Below the pieces are notes generated by a model. The model saw only the letters and a list, made by a program, of their open reading frames with translations, was not told the DNA's origin and searched no databases. The translations under genes were made by a program, and so were the position numbers. This document shows, piece after piece, positions 9,091-19,680 of a stretch of DNA of 64,000 nucleotides. The DNA comes from Peronospora farinosa (Eukaryota > Oomycota > Peronosporomycetes > Peronosporales > Peronosporaceae): NCBI GenBank assembly GCA_947646735.1, contig CANTFK010000580.1, positions 1 through 64,000 on the forward strand, in the 5' to 3' direction. The number at the start of each line of letters is the position of its first letter. Positions within the stretch are counted from its first letter, which is position 1.

Positions 9091-10884
9091 ATTTCGGATC
9101 AAGATCGTCAAGACTTGGGTACTCTAAATCGATTGGACGAGCTGTTGATCCCAAGACAAGTCGATCAGGTAGTCAAAGTGGCTGCGATCACTCGATCAGC
9201 TGTGAGAAGACGTTGTCAGCCAGAAATTTTGCAGGAAGAAATCGTGCCAGCAAATGCGGGTCGATCGCATACGACAAGCTCAAGACGAAGAATGTTGGAT
9301 ATCTAACTTGAAGAAATATTTGGTCGGGGATGTTGCGAAGTTAAAAGTGGACGAAGCGAAGAGCTGTCCCCTGATCGCATCCGATTACGAAGTGGACCTA
9401 AGTGAACTATTACTTTTCTACCATGGAGCAAACGCGAAATCTGAAGATCGTAACGAGTTGGTTCTCTTGGTAATTCCGGAGTTATTTCAGCAGGATGTTA
9501 TACATCATTACCATACGAGTCTGGAAGGTGGTCACCAAGGGATTGGTCGAACCTACCAACTGATCAAAATCAATTTCCACTGGCGAGGATTGTACCGAAG
9601 TGTGCAGCGATATGTTGGCGAATGTGTGGATTGTGAAACAGACAAGGGGCGGCCATCTGATCATGGAGGATCACCAGGAAATTTACAGGCGACTTGTCCG
9701 TTTCAAATTTTGGCTATGGATCATATTCCGTCACTACCGCGATCTTTCAAAGGAATTACGGAGTTGTTACTATGGGTTGATCTGTTTTCAGGCTATGTGA
9801 TCGCAAAGGCCAGTTCGTCCCGGACTGCACAGACGATCGCAGAAAACTACGAAGCGTGTGTTTTCCGACGGTTTGGTGCAAGTGAGCCGATACGCCACGA
9901 TCGAGAGCCAGCATTCATGTCTGACTTCTTTCGTGCGTTTAACCGGATCGCGGGGCAGAAACAACGAGCTACCTTGGCATATAGACCACAAGCAAATGGC
10001 ACGGCAGAGCACATGGTCCAAACGTGACATGATCAGTCAAGATGTATGTAACGGATGAGAATCAGAAAGATTGGGACGAGTGTGCAGAAAGGCTGACTTT
10101 CGCGATCAATACTGCCCAAGATCGTGTCCGTCGAGACACCCCGTTTTATCTGATTCACGGTTGGGACCCGCGATCGACCTTGGAGGCGGACCTACCGTTA
10201 GGGAGCACCAAATCGCGTGATCGTGATCCAAGGCGATGGCGATACGGCATACAACGCCACTATCAACGGGCAAGATCGGCTGTGAACGATCGGTTGAAAA
10301 TTGCGACCCAAGACCGATCTGATCGACATAATGCAGATCACGAGCGTTTTGAGGTGGATCGTGAATCTCAGGTGTGGCTCTATCTGGATCGAGTCAAAGA
10401 GGGATATGCTCGGAAGTTAGCCCATATGTGGCACGGACCGTTTCTTGTAGCCGATAAATGTGGTGATCACTCAGTACGATTGGAGATCGCGGGTACGACA
10501 TACAGGCTGTTCCCGGTGGTCCATGTGTCGAAGTTAAATCAAGTTAGAGTGTTCCCAGAATGCCCTACAAATTTGTTGAATGTGGATGAAGCAGATCGAG
10601 TGGATTTTGATGAAGCGTTACTACCGGAAGACAGCTGGAATGGGGATCTAGAGGAAGGTGAATACGAAGTGGAAAAAATCGTGGATGTGCGATCGGGTCG
10701 AAGAACGGGCTATGGTCGGGTGCATCGTCAGCTTTTAGTGAAGTGGAAGGGTTATAACGATCCTGAATGGGTCGATGAAGCAGATTTGAATTGTGGTGCT
10801 TTGTTGCAAGAGTTCGATCGCGATCGAGCTAGCCGAAATAGTTTTGAGGTGATGCAATCGCACGAGGAGGAGTCTCGTGGTTAA
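9091..10884 (+). pseudogene. Chronos A integrase with C-terminal chromodomain
   Basis: The ORF 9254-10027 contains the HHCC zinc domain (HHYHTSLEGGHQ ... CVDCE, 9500-9640) and the core: first Asp in AMDHIPSLPRSF (~9720), second in IRHDREPAFMSDF (~9900), Glu in ANGTAEHMVQT (~10005). A TGA at 10025-10027 ends it. The ORF 10042-10884 continues with RLTFAINTAQDRV and the integrase C-terminal domain (VHVSKLNQVRVFP). It ends with a chromodomain (YEVEKIVDV ... LVKWKGYNDPEWVDEADL, ~10665-10790) and a short tail. Chromodomains in this position are thought to direct integration to modified histones. Confidence 0.88.
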
Positions 10885-11108
10885 GGACGATTGGATTGTT
10901 GGAGTGGTGAAAATATGTAAGAGGGTTACATATGTAGGTGGAAGGGATTATATGTGGAGTGAGTATAGTGATCACGAAATCAAAGATGGAGAAAGGGTAT
11001 CACTATGAAAAAAGAAAAAAGAAAGAAGAAGAGGAGGATTTTGAACGCGATCAACGGAACAAGGTGAAAACTATATGAAGATCGCGTTAATGTTATGGGA
11101 TCAAAAAG
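10885..11108. other. Spacer between pol and antisense gene
   Basis: This 224-bp purine-rich tract (runs of aaaagaaaaaagaaagaagaag) has no ORF. It lies where the sense pol mRNA and the antisense aORF transcript would converge, so 3' ends of both could fall here. No clear polyadenylation signal is assigned. Confidence 0.5.
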
Positions 11109-13261
11109 TTACTCGCGATTCACGAACTTACCAACCAAGCGAAGGATCGAATAACCGGGATAGTCGGTCATGGAAAGACGATACTGGTCCCTCCACGGCT
11201 CTTTCACAGTACTTATGGATAATGCGGTGATCAGATTGGGTATGTTGGTCTGGTTCGTGGGTAAACCAGGATACCATATCCTGACCTCCTTAAGACGAGG
11301 GAAATGAAGGAAAATCGGGTCCAGTAAAATGTCCAGATCACACAGACCATCGATCATGCCCTGAAGAATCATGCCAAGCACTTTTTTCCACATGGGACCT
11401 GATCGTGATCGCCGTTGTTTTCTCTCTTGAGCCAATGTGGCCAAGGCAGGATCGGATCGACGATGTTGGGTCGATATCGGCAGAAAATGTGTCGCCTCCC
11501 AGAGTGCCTGGCAATGACGGACTTTGAAATCGTTATACAAGCGTACCAATTCTTGGAACCATCCAGTACACTCGAAAGAGATCGGATCGACCAGTTGTTC
11601 ATACAGCAGCCAGGGCTGGCGAGCGTATAATTGGCTGATTTGAGAGGAGGTGATCAACCCGGACGACCACTCGAAATCACTAGGTTTCTGGGGTTTTCCA
11701 GAAGGAGCAGGGAATATGTAACCCCTCGGTTTCGAATAATGGTGGAAGAGTGTATCCAGATCCAATTCAGAAACGCACAACAAGCTGATTCTGCGAGCGG
11801 ACCAAGGAAGCGTATCGGATGACGCTCGAAGGACTCGATCATGATAACCTGGAATCCAGAGATCACGAGAGATTGTGGTGTTGGGGAGATCCGAGAATTC
11901 TTCCGCGGTCATCAATTGATTGCAGTAAATCCGAGGGTCGCTGTCTATACTGAGGCTACCCTCAGATTCACTGGAGGGTTCGCCAAATAAATCTGTCATC
12001 GACACTCGTGTCGGAGTTTCATGAGGAGACGTAACTGAACTGGGTGAGTCCACCACGATCGGTGAAGAAGGTGGATATACCGGAGACCGAGCCACAGTGC
12101 GTCGTCGAGAAGCCTATCGAGAAGAGGATAACGCAGCCAGCAGAGAGTCGTCCGTCTGATCGGAACCATACCCAAAAGGATCTTCTTTACTCGCATCTGT
12201 AGAAGATGAAGAAGAGGTTCGGGGATAATCTGAGGTTGGTGACCCAGAAAAATCGGGGGAATTTGATCTTGATCTGGGCGAATGCGATCTCGATCTCGAA
12301 TTGTCTGGACCTAATCGTGTTGAAGCTATGGAATTTTCAAGACTTGATCGGGCCGAGGTTGGAAAATGGTTGGGACTTGAATCATGGAGACTTGTGAACG
12401 TAGATGTTCTTCGAATACGCTTGAGCACAGGCTGATCCGAGTCAGAAAGTTTTCGCTGGCGCTTGTTCCGTTGTGGAGATACTTCACTAGAAGCAGCGGC
12501 TGGTGACGACGTTGAGGGCGGCGACCCGGTTTGATGTGATATACCAGACAAACGAGCGAAGAGAGAGTTCCGATCCTTAATTTACTGTGCAAGTTGATCG
12601 CGCTCAATCCGGATCGCGTTAAGCTGAAGTTGGGTATCATGGAGCTGCTGTTTGTATTGGATGTAGCGAGACTTAAATTGGCTCTCGGAATTTTTGGCTT
12701 GAGCAGCCTGTTCATTGGCCGACTTGGCGGAATCAAGCGCAGCTGCCAGCTTGTTCTGGACGGCAGCCAGCTGGAATTGAAAACGCTTATCGGCCTTGTG
12801 GCGAGCTGCGGTGGCGTCGAGTAGAGAGGAACGCAGGTCCGCGATCTCCATCTCCAGCTGGCCGATCTGTTCCAATTCTTGGCGATACTCCTCTGCCGAT
12901 CGAGTCGCAATTTGAAATTTGCAGCACAAGGAATTATACTTGTATGACACGAATTTCGCGAAACTTCCAGCCAATTCACGACAGCTTGAATCTCGCGTTC
13001 CAAACGAGCGTAGCGAGTTTCTTGGGAGTGCAATGCATCGTAAAGTGCTTCGTAGTTGTCCAATACGTCGTGCTGGGTGTCCAAGCAGTCGTAGAGTTGG
13101 TCAATTTGGGCCTTCAGAGCAGCCCGATCCATGGTCGGAATGACCCTCGCCCGACCACCAGGAAAACTTGCAAGCGATCGTGGAGTGGGCGCGATCGACG
13201 GTTGATGAGAATTCGTGATCCGATTCGATGGAACAGAAGCTTGACGTGGGAATGTCGACAT
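11109..13261 (-). pseudogene. aORF of element A: coiled coil, basic/Ser-rich centre, C-terminal domain
   Basis: This is the longest version of the antisense gene, about 715 codons. The start is probably the ATG at 13261-13259 (MSTFPRQASV). The N-terminus (13261-12980) has a helix with YDCLDTQHDVLDNYEALYDA. A frameshift near 13000 leads to a long coiled coil (12974-12585), a TAA at ~12584, a basic/serine segment with KRQRK and KRIRR (12551-12115), and a TAG at ~12112. A compact ~270-residue domain follows (12000-11109) with DLWIPGYHDRVLRAS and LLCVSELDLDTLFHHY. Apart from one frameshift and two stops everything is in one frame, so it decayed from an intact gene. No known family is recognised for the C-terminal domain. 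Confidence 0.75.
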
Positions 13262-13330
13262 GTTGAGAACGGGAATTTGAGCGAAGGAATAGAATATGCA
13301 CGGACACACCAGCACTGTATGCCGGTGATC

Positions 13331-13345
13331 AGCGCAGGGGGCGGC
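13331..13345 (+). other. Polypurine tract of A
   Basis: agcgcagggggcggc directly precedes the LTR start. It shares the gcagggg core with the other Chronos copies. Confidence 0.75.
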
Positions 13346-13611
13346 TGTGGTGAAGTCGATCAATCAAAGTTTGATCAAACGATATCGAAAGTGATCATAA
13401 TGTGGACCACTTACACGGCGAAAATCATATTCTATGGATTATACTTGGCTTTTGTATGGGAGCGATCAAGATTTATCGATGAATGATCGCATAGTTTATG
13501 CTTGGCTATTGTATTGGAATGACAGCTTATCTGGATCGATCATGTGATGGCCACGGTTGGCCGAGGAGTACGCGGCGGTGATGACGATCAGGGTGGGAGA
13601 TCGCTCGATCG

Positions 13612-13900
13612 CAATCGACAAGTTTGATCGACGATCGTGATCGACAAGTGTGACAAGTATGATCGACGATCGTGATCGACAAGTGTGATCGTCTATCGCG
13701 GTCAGCAAGTGTAATCGACGATCGTGATCAGCAAGTGCGACAAGTATGATCGACGATCGTGATCGACAAGTGTGATCGACGATCGTGATCGACAAGTGTG
13801 ATCGTCGATCGCGGTCAGCAAGTGTAATCGACGATCGTGATCGACAAGTGTGATCAGTATGATCGACGATCGTGATCGACAAGTATGATCGACGATCGTA
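13612..13900. repeat. GATC-rich minisatellite in the A LTR
   Basis: About eleven degenerate units of roughly 22-27 bp, based on gatcgacgatcgtgatcgac followed by aagtgt. Each unit contains two to four GATC sites and the palindrome CGATCG. It lies in U3. Confidence 0.9.
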
Positions 13901-14207
13901 ACCACGATCTAGAAAGCCGATCGCGAAATGTAACCGGTTACAAATCGATCGTAACCTCGATCGATGGATCAAGATCGCGATGGTATCCGAAGTGGACCAC
14001 ATACCAAGGTCTGATTTTCCTGAAAGAGACGACACGCGGCAGTAGGTGCTGTCATACAGATAGGCATAATCGTAGGATTTGGTATTTCATTGGTTAACAT
14101 TAAACAGAGTTTCTTTTACTTCAAACCACGCACGCAGACTTCTCTTCCGGGCGGATAACTTTGGCCCCCGACAATCAAGAGCTTCTGTTACGCTAAGACA
14201 AGTGATA

Positions 14208-14230
14208 TCTCTGGATTGTTTGGCCAGGGA
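14208..14230 (+). promoter_or_regulatory. Conserved LTR stem-loop (A copy)
   Basis: TCTCTGG and CCAGGGA pair around ATTGTTTGG; one pair is a G-U wobble. The loop is the same as in the C, D and E LTRs. Confidence 0.6.
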
Positions 14231-15169
14231 TTACAAGATCTCTCACGAACAAACTTCGCCTGCGATTGGACGCAGTATCACGTAAAGGACAAGACACGAG
14301 ATCTCGAGACGGCTCAAGTGGTCAGAAGATCAAGTGAAATCAAGTGGATCAAGTATCAACATTTGGATAAGGCGGTCTCAAGGCGGTCTCAAGGCAGACC
14401 AGGGTGACTCATAGAGCACCCCCCATACAACTCTCGATCGCGTGAGGATTTTCCACGTGATCGACCCCCCGACCAATCCCCAACCACGGTCAAGCTCAGC
14501 ATCGACTCAAGTCCACCGAGAAAAGTGCTACCCGCCCTACCGACGGGTACACAAGGTGAAGAAGGAAAGTTGCACGGAAACGGAGTACCACCTCCGTTAG
14601 TCGTTCGTCTGAGCGCCAGTGGAGAGTTGGGATCACATCAAAAATTTTGTGATCGCCACTCCACCACACCAATAAGGCGAAGCTTAATTCTCCTGACCGT
14701 TTGAGCAGAACCTTCTGACCACTTGATCCGTCCTTCGCTTGCCTTGCCTTGCCATACTTGTTATCTCAGCGTCCGATCGCAGTTGAGTTGTGTTGAGAGT
14801 TCTTGCAATCCCTGGCCAAAAAATCCTGGGATTTGACTTGCGTGGTGTGTAGGCTTCCTCGAGACGTCGGGTGGCCTAAGATTCCAGCCCGGAAGAGAAG
14901 TCGACACGTGTACTTAGAAGCAAATTAAACTCTGTTAATGTTAACCAATCAAATACCAAAACTTACGATTTTGCCTATCTGTAGTTCAGAATCTATTAAC
15001 ACGTGTCTTCCTTTCAGAAAAATCAGATCTCGATATGTGGTCCACTCCAAATACCTTCACTATCCCGATCCACTGGCGATCTTGCCTTATTCTTGGATCG
15101 CGATCTGAATCAGATCGCGTACCAGTTCAGGATTGCGGTCAATCCAAAATGCGTAACTATTGTAATTGG

Positions 15170-15530
15170 ATCGCGGTTCTGAGTCATCTCGGTCCTGAAC
15201 TGGATCACGATTCTGAACTGGATCGCGGTTCTGGGCCGGTCGCGGTTCTGAACTGTATAGCGGTTTTGAGTTGGATCGCGAATCTGAACTGGGTCGCGGT
15301 TCTAAGCCGGTTCGCAGTTCCGAACTGGATCGCCATTCTAAAACTGGATCGCGGTTTTGAGTCGGATCGCGGTTCTTTGTTGGATCGCGGTTATGAACTG
15401 GATCTTTGTTCTGAGCTGGCTCGCGATTTGAAACTATATCGCGATTCTGAGTCGGATTGCGGTTCCGAGCCGGTTCGCGGTTCTGAGTCGAATCGCGGTT
15501 TTGAGTCGGATCGTGGTTTCTGCACAATGG
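15170..15530. repeat. 18-20 bp GATC minisatellite in the B LTR
   Basis: About eighteen units of ggatcgcggttctgaact type. Like the arrays at 13612, 44512 and 51895, the unit is different but keeps a GATCGCG core. It produces open frames of DRGSE/NRDPTQ-type repeats on both strands; I regard these as non-coding. Confidence 0.9.
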
Positions 15531-15904
15531 ATCGCAATCGATCCTTGATGTGTGGTCCACATAACTTCAATTTCGATCTACACCTTACGAAAATTTGATC
15601 ACTTGCTTCTCCACAATGAAATAAAAATTTCGCGGATCGCGGATTCACCTGAATACCATGATTGCGGTGCGATCCAGACTTGGATCGCGGTGCTATCCAA
15701 ACTCCATAGCGATACGATATGTATCTCGGGCGTTATTTGTCCATTACAATTAATTGAGGACGCGATCCACACTTTGCGCTTTTCCACACTCAAGTAAAAT
15801 CCGTACACATTCATTCCATTCAATTGGATTAACGGTACTTTCCAATCGATCGTCCATGAATTAAGATCGACTTCACCACCCCCAATAAGTCATTTTAGTA
15901 AGTG

Positions 15905-16050
15905 GCTTAGTGGTGGACAGGGATCCAAACGTTATGAGAAAGGGATCCAGCCGTTATGAGAAAGGGATCCGACCGTTATGGTAAAGGGATCCAGCCGTTA
16001 TGGGAAAGGGATCCAGCCGTTATGGGAAAGGCTTCCAGCCCGAATGGGAA
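15905..16050. repeat. 22-bp tandem repeat in the B 3' LTR
   Basis: Six to seven units of gggatccagccgttatgggaaa type. The same array with fewer units is in the 5' LTR of B (23880-23970), confirming the LTR pair and showing copy-number change between them. Confidence 0.9.
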
Positions 16051-16156
16051 AGGGATATAACCGCTGACGGGAAAAGTCCCGATAACTCGGCTCCGAATTT
16101 ATCGAGCAAATTATTACATGGACTTAGCCAAAAATTCTCTAATCGACTTTACCACA

Positions 16157-16463
16157 ATCGTCCCCTACACCGGTAGATGACATACAGTGTCGATCTGGCT
16201 GTGCATCGTCTGTACGATTAAGATTTCTCGAGGTGATCGTGAACTAGTAACACCTCTGCTATACAATATCATTTTTTTCTCTATTTCGTTAGCCTTCTCC
16301 AAAATTGTCTTCTTTTCTTAGGCCTTTTCAGCCTTAATCCAGTCTCCCAGACCTTCGATAGCTATACTCATTACACACAAATTTCCTTTTCACCACCCTA
16401 TGCAACCTTCTTGCATATTGTACCACTCCCAACACTCGATATCCTTTAGCCATCAGATACTTC
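16157..16463 (-). other. Element B pol to 3' LTR interval without an aORF
   Basis: On the minus strand this 307-bp interval keeps the conserved sequence next to the LTR (CACTGTATG ... GTAGGGGACGAT polypurine tract at 16170-16157). The ~2 kb antisense gene present in A is absent. The rest is AT-rich and pyrimidine-rich with no ORF. The retained LTR-proximal motif suggests deletion of the gene body. Confidence 0.65.
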
Positions 16464-17802
16464 TTAATGTGACTGCATCACTTCAAAACAATTCCGGCTA
16501 ATTTCACCACGTTCCAAATCTCGCAATAAGGCACCACAACTTAAATCGGCTTCATCCACCCAGGATGGATCAGCATAACCTTTCCAGTAGACATTTAACT
16601 GTCTATGTACTCGGCCAAAACGTGGCTTTCTATTAGACCGTACATCCACAATCTTTTCCACCTTAAAGTCATCATATTCAAGGTTGCCTTCGAAACTATC
16701 GTCCGGCAAGACGGCTTCGTCAAAATCGAATCGATATTCTTCTTCGATTGTCAGCACAATTTTTGGACGACACGGGAACATCATTAATTTCTTCAACTTG
16801 ATATATGCACGATAGGGGTTAGTCGATATGGTGTACCAGCGATCTCCAGATGGACAGTGTGATCTCTACACATTTCTTTCACTCGAAAAGGTCCATGCCA
16901 CATATGTTCTAGCTTTCGAGCGTACCCTTCTTTCACACGATCTAAATATAACCACCTGTTCAATTTCGTGAGGCTTAAGATATTCATTGTGGCGACCAGC
17001 ACGTGTTTGGATCGCAGTCCTGAGTCTCTCATTTACTGCTTCTCTCGCCCGCTGATAATGCCGCTGCATGGCTTCCAACGTATACCGCGGGCCCCATTCA
17101 TGAATCAAGAAAAATGACGTTTCGCCGCGCACCCGATCTTGGGCGGTACTGATCGCGAAAGTTAAACGCTCGGCATACTCATCCCAGTCTTGTTGGTTCA
17201 CGTCAGAGACATACATCTTTAATGCACGAGTCAGAGTTTGCGCCATACGCTCAGCAGTTCCATTTGCTCGAGATCGATATGCCATCGTTGCCCTTTGCTT
17301 CTGTCCAATATTTCGGTTAAATGCACGTAAAAAAATCAGACATAAAGCCGGGTTCTAGGTCATGACGTATTGCTTCACTAGCACCAAAACGACGGAAGAC
17401 ACAGTCTTCATAATTTTCAGCGATAGTTTGGGCTGTTCGCGACGAACTTGCTTTGGCGATCACATAGCCAGAAAATAAATCTACCCAGATAAGTAACTCG
17501 GTATTTCCTTTAAACGATTTAGGCAGAGACAGGATATGACCCATGACAATAACTTGAAAAGGATAGGTAGCCCTGGTGATTCTCCATCAATCACGGGACG
17601 TCCCTTTTCATTTTCACAATCTCTGCACTGATTCACACAGCGCTGTACACTTCGGTACAGACCCCTCCAGCGAAAATGCGCTCGTATCCGCTGGTAGGTT
17701 CTCCCAATTTCCTGGTGACCCCCTTCCAAACTATAATGATAATGATGCAGGAAATCTTGCTGCAAATTTTCGGGTGCCAACAGACGAGCGATCTCATCTC
17801 GA
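16464..17802 (-). pseudogene. Element B integrase core and chromodomain
   Basis: Minus-strand pieces: 17802-17560 (HHCC domain, HHYHYSLEGGHQ ... CRDCENEKG), 17544-17317 (first Asp region, LLIWVDLFSGYVIAKA; second Asp in AIRHDLEPGFMSDF), and 17285-16866 (Glu in RANGTAERMAQT; LTFAISTAQDRV). The C-terminal domain is at 17032-16793. The chromodomain is at 16796-16464 (FKVEKIVDVR ... VYWKGYADPSWVDEADL). Several frameshifts separate the pieces. Confidence 0.85.
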
Positions 17803-18893
17803 TGTGGTGAAGCGAAAGAGTGAATTTTTGCAAAGTGTGATCGCATAATTTCGGTTAAGTCCGAAACGGTCAATATTGATGAATCGCGATCCAGCAGAAG
17901 AAGTTTTCGAGACGTTGCAAAATGAAATTTACAACAGTGAATGGTGGTGCTCGCAGTTCTATCTTGAAATAACTACGGTCTAAAACTACGCAACTGCGAT
18001 CTCTGGTATTTTTCGATGGCGATCCGCGTGAGGATTGGTAAGTCCAAGTATGTGAAAGACGGTCTGGTGTAGATCACGTCACTATGGAAGACTGGAATGA
18101 GGTAGACATGCCATATCATACAGATAGACCATTTCACATGATCCGAGGAACGGTGAAGGTAACAAGTCGTGATCCGGCGGACCGCGATCCGATAATAAAA
18201 TGGTATTAGATCCAATCGAGTAGCGATCCAGATCGCGGCGATATTGGAGTGGACCACATGACATAATCTGATTTTTTTCGGAAGGGTGATACGTGACAAT
18301 AGATCCTGGACTACAAATATACAGAATCTTAGGTTTGTTGTATTTGATTGGTTAAGTTTAAACAGAGTTCAATTTACTTTTAAATACACGTTTCGACTTC
18401 TCTAATCTGGGAAGGATATTTGGCCTCCCGACGCCGATAATATCGACTACAAGTCCACCCTGGATTGTTTTGGCCAGGCGAAGATATTCTCAACACAACA
18501 ACTCAACTGCGATCGGACGCAGAAACAACAAGTAAGGGCAAGGCAAGCAAGTGCAGGACGGATCAAGTGGTCAGAAGGTTCTGCTCAAGTGGTCAGGAGA
18601 TTCAATCTTCGCCTTATTGGACTATTGGGATCTATGGGCGCGATCAACAAACAAGTACTCGGTAGATCTTGTAAAGATTTCCACAAGATCACCAAAAACC
18701 CCTATCCCTAACCCGATTAGGATCAATCATCGACTCAAGTCCACCAAGAAGAGAGCAACCCGCCCTACCGACGGGTACACAAGGTGAGGAAGGCTTTATA
18801 CACGGAATCGGGGTACCCCCTCCGTTAGTCGGTCGTCCGGGCGCCAGTGGAGAGTCGGAATCGCATCAGCATTGCGAATCCCACTCCACCACA
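17803..18893 (+). mobile_element. Solo Chronos LTR (1091 bp) inserted in B integrase
   Basis: It starts TGTGGTGAAG and ends CTCCACCACA. It is flanked by TCGA (17799-17802) and TTGA (18894-18897), a 4-bp target duplication with one change. Removing the LTR and one copy of the duplication restores an in-frame integrase junction (FQD...DEIARL). Landmarks include the TTTCGG/CCGAAA hairpin near 17848, GTGGACCAC near 18251, inverted CCAAT near 18347, the stem-loop near 18460 and ACGGGTACACA near 18771. It probably arose by LTR-LTR recombination of a full element. Confidence 0.9.
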
Positions 18894-19680
18894 TTGACGA
18901 TCCTGGAATTTCGTTGTGGTATAAGGGCCAAAACTCAACAAAATATATTTATCCACTTCATAATAATTAGCCATCTTGGAACATGATTTCGCTTTCTCGA
19001 TCGTCAATGTCGAGATGTCACCGACCAAATATGTCTTCAGATTAGCAATCCAACATTCTTCGTCTTGGGCACGCTGTATGCGATCAATTCTCATCTGCTG
19101 CACCATTTCTTCCTGCAAAATCTGTGGTTGTCGACGTTTTCTTCGTGGTGATCGGGTGATCGCCGCTACTTTAATTACTGTGGAGGTTTCTTGAGGCTTC
19201 AGCAATTCATCCAACCGCTAAAGCGTAATTAAATCTCGGCAGTTCTCATCCGTAGTCACACTCGCCCCCTCTTCTCGTTTCAATGCGATACTAGCCAATC
19301 GATCCGCGCTCTGATTCCAATCGCGTAAAAACTCATGAGCAGGCCACGACCGCAATTTATCCAACGATTTATGTCGCAATAATTGTAGCTATGGCGCTTT
19401 ACAATCAATCTTACTCCTCATTTGTCGAATCACCAAATTTGCATCTCCACAAATTATGACTCGTCCTCTGTTTTAATTGCAAGTAATTCAAACCCAGCAA
19501 CATGCCGTTACATTCTGCTTCATTCACTGTTAGGTCCGTTGAATATTTATACACTGCCTCCAAAATTGTCCACTTTGGCAATTGATATACGATAGCACTG
19601 TAAGTTCCACCATTACGTTTTACCTGTGCCGATCCATCGAAACTGACGACCAAAAGACTTCCATTTTTTTTCCACCGTAG
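18894..19680 (-). pseudogene. Element B RNase H2 and integrase N-terminus
   Basis: 19653-19411 carries the RNase H2 start (VVSFDGSAQVKRNGG and NEAECNGMLLGL). The rest of the domain, with WNQSADRLAS-type sequence near 19320-19290, is frameshifted. 19214-18894 encodes the segment between RNase H2 and integrase (MDELLKPQETSTVIKVAAITRS), then the start of integrase (ECWIANLKTYLVGD), running into the solo LTR. Confidence 0.8.

Larger units (their letters stand above)
5687..14668 (+). mobile_element. Chronos-type Ty3/Gypsy element A, 3' part
   Basis: In order: protease, linker, RT, RNase H1, RNase H2, integrase, chromodomain, antisense ORF, polypurine tract and 3' LTR. The 5' part (LTR, gag, protease start) is missing here and is found as element E (31977-35982, minus). 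The junction with the Copia LTR lies inside the protease gene. Multiple stops and frameshifts make it non-autonomous. GATC tetranucleotides are strikingly frequent. Confidence 0.85.
13346..14668 (+). mobile_element. Element A 3' LTR (1323 bp)
   Basis: The LTR runs from TGTGGTGAAG to CTCCACCACA, an imperfect terminal inverted repeat that defines LTR ends in this family. Landmarks in order: a GTGGACCAC palindrome near 13403, a GATC minisatellite, a second GTGGACCAC near 13990, ATTGGTTAAC (inverted CCAAT) near 14090, the stem-loop 14208-14230, and ACGGGTACACA near 14543. It abuts the truncated LTR of B at 14669 without a recognisable target duplication. Confidence 0.85.
14669..16156 (-). mobile_element. 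Element B 3' LTR, truncated at U5
   Basis: The U3 end is TGTGGTAAAGTCGATT (right edge 16156), next to the polypurine tract. The U5 side is cut: it matches the solo LTR up to the equivalent of about 18622 and then abuts A. Inside are two minisatellites (15170-15530, 15905-16050), an inverted CCAAT motif near 14945 and an imperfect copy of the stem-loop near 14812-14836. Confidence 0.78.

Noticed and set aside
11109..13261. aORF as an env-like gene
   Set aside because: It lies where env sits, but on the opposite strand, with no signal peptide or transmembrane segment; it is coiled-coil and basic.
13496..14035. 179-codon repeat-rich ORF in the A LTR
   Set aside because: It is an open frame produced by the GATC minisatellite; the unit changes length and lies in U3.
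15035..15648. ORFs of DRGSE/NRDPTQ repeats on both strands in the B LTR
   Set aside because: Both strands are open because of the repeat unit, and it lies inside an LTR; not coding.
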